Assembly: GCA_030666935.1 (NCBI GenBank)
Contig: DAOUWX010000093.1
Span: 1 to 7,014, forward strand
From: Atribacterota bacterium
GTDB lineage: Bacteria > Atribacterota > Phoenicimicrobiia > Phoenicimicrobiales > Phoenicimicrobiaceae
Reading direction: 5' to 3'
DNA length: 7,014 nt
Numbering within the stretch: position 1 is the first letter of the stretch; every line of letters starts with the position of its first letter. Below, piece after piece: positions 5,597 through 7,014 of the stretch. The translations under genes were made by a program, and so were the position numbers. Below the pieces are notes generated by a model, which saw only the letters and a program-made list of their open reading frames with translations, had not been told where the DNA came from and did not search any database.

Positions 5597-7014
5597 CTTT
5601 TAGTTTTTAATATTTCTAAAAATACCTTTACCATTTTAGGGTCAAACTGAGTACCGCTTCCGCGTTTAAGTTCCTGGATAGCTGTTTCTTCAGTAAGGGC
5701 TTTACGATAGGGTCGATCGGATTTCATAGCATCATAGGCATCGGCTATGGTCAGGATACGGGCACCTAAAGGTATATTTTTCCCGGATAATCCATCAGGA
5801 TATCCTTTGCCATTATACCATTCGTGATGATGTCTGATTAATGGCCTGATTGGTTGTAATAATTCTATGGGTTGAATGATGCCTTCACCAATAAGGGGAT
5901 GTTTCTTTATTTCATCGTATTCCTCGCCGGTTAAATCACTAGGATTATTTAAAACAATTCCTCTTACCCCAATCTTTCCGATATCGTGCAGCATTGCTGC
6001 ATATTTTAATAATTCTTTTTCTTCCTCTTGTAGGCCCAGCTTTTGGGCGATTAATACTGTGTACTCTACAACTCTTGCTGAATGGCCATGAGTATAGGGG
6101 TCTTTTGCTTCAATGGCCTGGGCTAGCGCTTTTGCAATTTCAAAATAACTATCCTGAATTTTTTGATATAAGCGGGCATTATTAATAGCGACTGCCGCCC
6201 CCTCAGAAAAGGACTTTAGTAAGTCTATCGAATCGGGGTTAAGTGAAGTATTTTCTAAATTTATAACCCCTGTTACTTTATCTTCTATAATTATAGGAAT
6301 TATTAAAAGTTGTTTTATCCGCCTACGAATTATCTTTATTTTTGAAAAATGTTTGTCATTTTCTAAATCCTCAATATACAAGAATTTTTTGTTCTCGACC
6401 ACCCAACCGATAGTATTTTCATTTTCGGCAAAAGTAATCTTTTCAATATTTTTTTCACTCTTATCATAGGGAATTTTAATAAAGAAAATACGTTTCTTTT
6501 TATCTAAAAGCATAATCGAGCCCCTGCCTGCAGCGCTTATTTTAATAGAAAAATCTAAAATAGTTTGTAAAATATCATCGAGTTTTAATGTCGAACTAAT
6601 AGTTCGGGAGATTCGATAAAGTACGGATAGTTGGTCTTTAGATTTTTTTAATTCCAGGGTTCGAAATCTAACTCTTTCCTCTAATTGATTACTCAATTCT
6701 TCTAATTTTTTCTTGTTTTGAATTAATTCTTCATTTTTTTCTTTTAATATCTGAGCGAAGTTTTTACCGGTAATAAAGATTAAAGTAAAGGTCACTCCTA
6801 TAAGCAGGATGGTAATAACAACATATTGACTATCTTGATAAAGAGAAGAAGTTAATTTGAATAGACCTTTATAGGGTAGGAGATTAAAATATTCTAATAG
6901 AACTATAAGACTATAACTAATAAAAGCGATAGAGGTAATGATCAGTCCTTCTTTGGGGTTAGACAAATAACTGGCATAAAGGATAATAAAGATATAAAAA
7001 ATAGCCCCAATCCA
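5593..7014 (-). CDS. membrane-anchored GAF and HD-GYP protein, probable cyclic-di-GMP phosphodiesterase; 5' end cut by the window edge
   Basis: The frame is open from the right edge (first codon TGG at 7014-7012) to TAA at 5595-5593, 473 residues. A TTG at 6966-6964 could serve as a start but lies inside a continuous hydrophobic segment, so the true start is probably beyond the window. Numbering from the edge, there are hydrophobic helices at about 1-17, 23-43 and 65-83, a Lys/Glu/Leu-rich coiled coil (86-131), a GAF sensor domain (about 146-284), and a HD-GYP domain (291-471). The metal and catalytic residues appear complete: H311 in GHSARV, HD at 343-344 in LHDIGKIG, H372, HH at 396-397, GYP at 404-406 and D425 in IADAYDAM. 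HD-GYP enzymes hydrolyse cyclic-di-GMP, and the GAF and membrane part would sense an unknown signal. It faces cysM tail to tail with no terminator between the two. Confidence 0.93.
   Translation of the reverse strand, partial: WIGAIFYIFIILYASYLSNPKEGLIITSIAFISYSLIVLLEYFNLLPYKGLFKLTSSLYQDSQYVVITILLIGVTFTLIFITGKNFAQILKEKNEELIQNKKKLEELSNQLEERVRFRTLELKKSKDQLSVLYRISRTISSTLKLDDILQTILDFSIKISAAGRGSIMLLDKKKRIFFIKIPYDKSEKNIEKITFAENENTIGWVVENKKFLYIEDLENDKHFSKIKIIRRRIKQLLIIPIIIEDKVTGVINLENTSLNPDSIDLLKSFSEGAAVAINNARLYQKIQDSYFEIAKALAQAIEAKDPYTHGHSARVVEYTVLIAQKLGLQEEEKELLKYAAMLHDIGKIGVRGIVLNNPSDLTGEEYDEIKKHPLIGEGIIQPIELLQPIRPLIRHHHEWYNGKGYPDGLSGKNIPLGARILTIADAYDAMKSDRPYRKALTEETAIQELKRGSGTQFDPKMVKVFLEILKTKS

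Noticed and set aside
5605..5622. TTTTTA / TAAAAA inverted repeat just past cysM as a terminator
   Set aside because: It is an all-AT stem inside the opposing coding sequence without a GC core; likely chance in AT-rich DNA.

Overview
This is an AT-rich bacterial window with tightly packed genes, strong AGGAGG-type ribosome binding sites and one TTG start. A CsgG-like exported protein and a prepilin suggest a diderm (two-membrane) bacterium. CorA closely resembles the Thermotoga maritima protein as I remember it. Gene content and composition would fit an anaerobic or deep-branching lineage such as Atribacterota, Thermotogota or a clostridial relative. That placement is inference; no rRNA or marker gene is present.

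Layout. Positions 3-134 hold the last 43 codons of an unrecognised gene cut by the left edge. The gap that follows (135-401) contains a long, nearly perfect hairpin at 192-251. A run of six plus-strand genes follows, with gaps of 23-81 bases: a CsgG-family exported protein (402-1355), a cysteine-rich DUF3795-type protein (1406-1978), an isoprenylcysteine/phospholipid methyltransferase-like membrane protein (2030-2554), a small LapA/DUF1049 membrane protein (2614-2955), a CorA divalent-cation channel (3037-4101, TTG start) and a prepilin-like protein lacking the usual Glu at mature position 5 (4125-4544). The spacing and the absence of internal terminators make one transcript plausible, ending at the strong intrinsic terminator at 4641-4673. 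Most of these products act at or beyond the inner membrane, but they do not form a recognised pathway.

The terminator lies between a good sigma-70-type promoter (4589-4617) and a CysM-type cysteine synthase gene (4700-5596), so this gene may be expressed through read-through or attenuation. Converging on it, with a 4-base overlap of the two 3' ends, is a minus-strand membrane-anchored GAF plus HD-GYP protein, a predicted cyclic-di-GMP phosphodiesterase. Its reading frame stays open to the right edge, so the gene is cut off there.

I saw no rRNA, tRNA, CRISPR array, transposase or clear sign of recent gene transfer. The most interesting points are the plus-strand-specific hairpin at 192-251, the promoter-terminator-gene arrangement before cysM, and the Glu5-less prepilin next to corA. 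I found no convincing previously undescribed multi-gene system.
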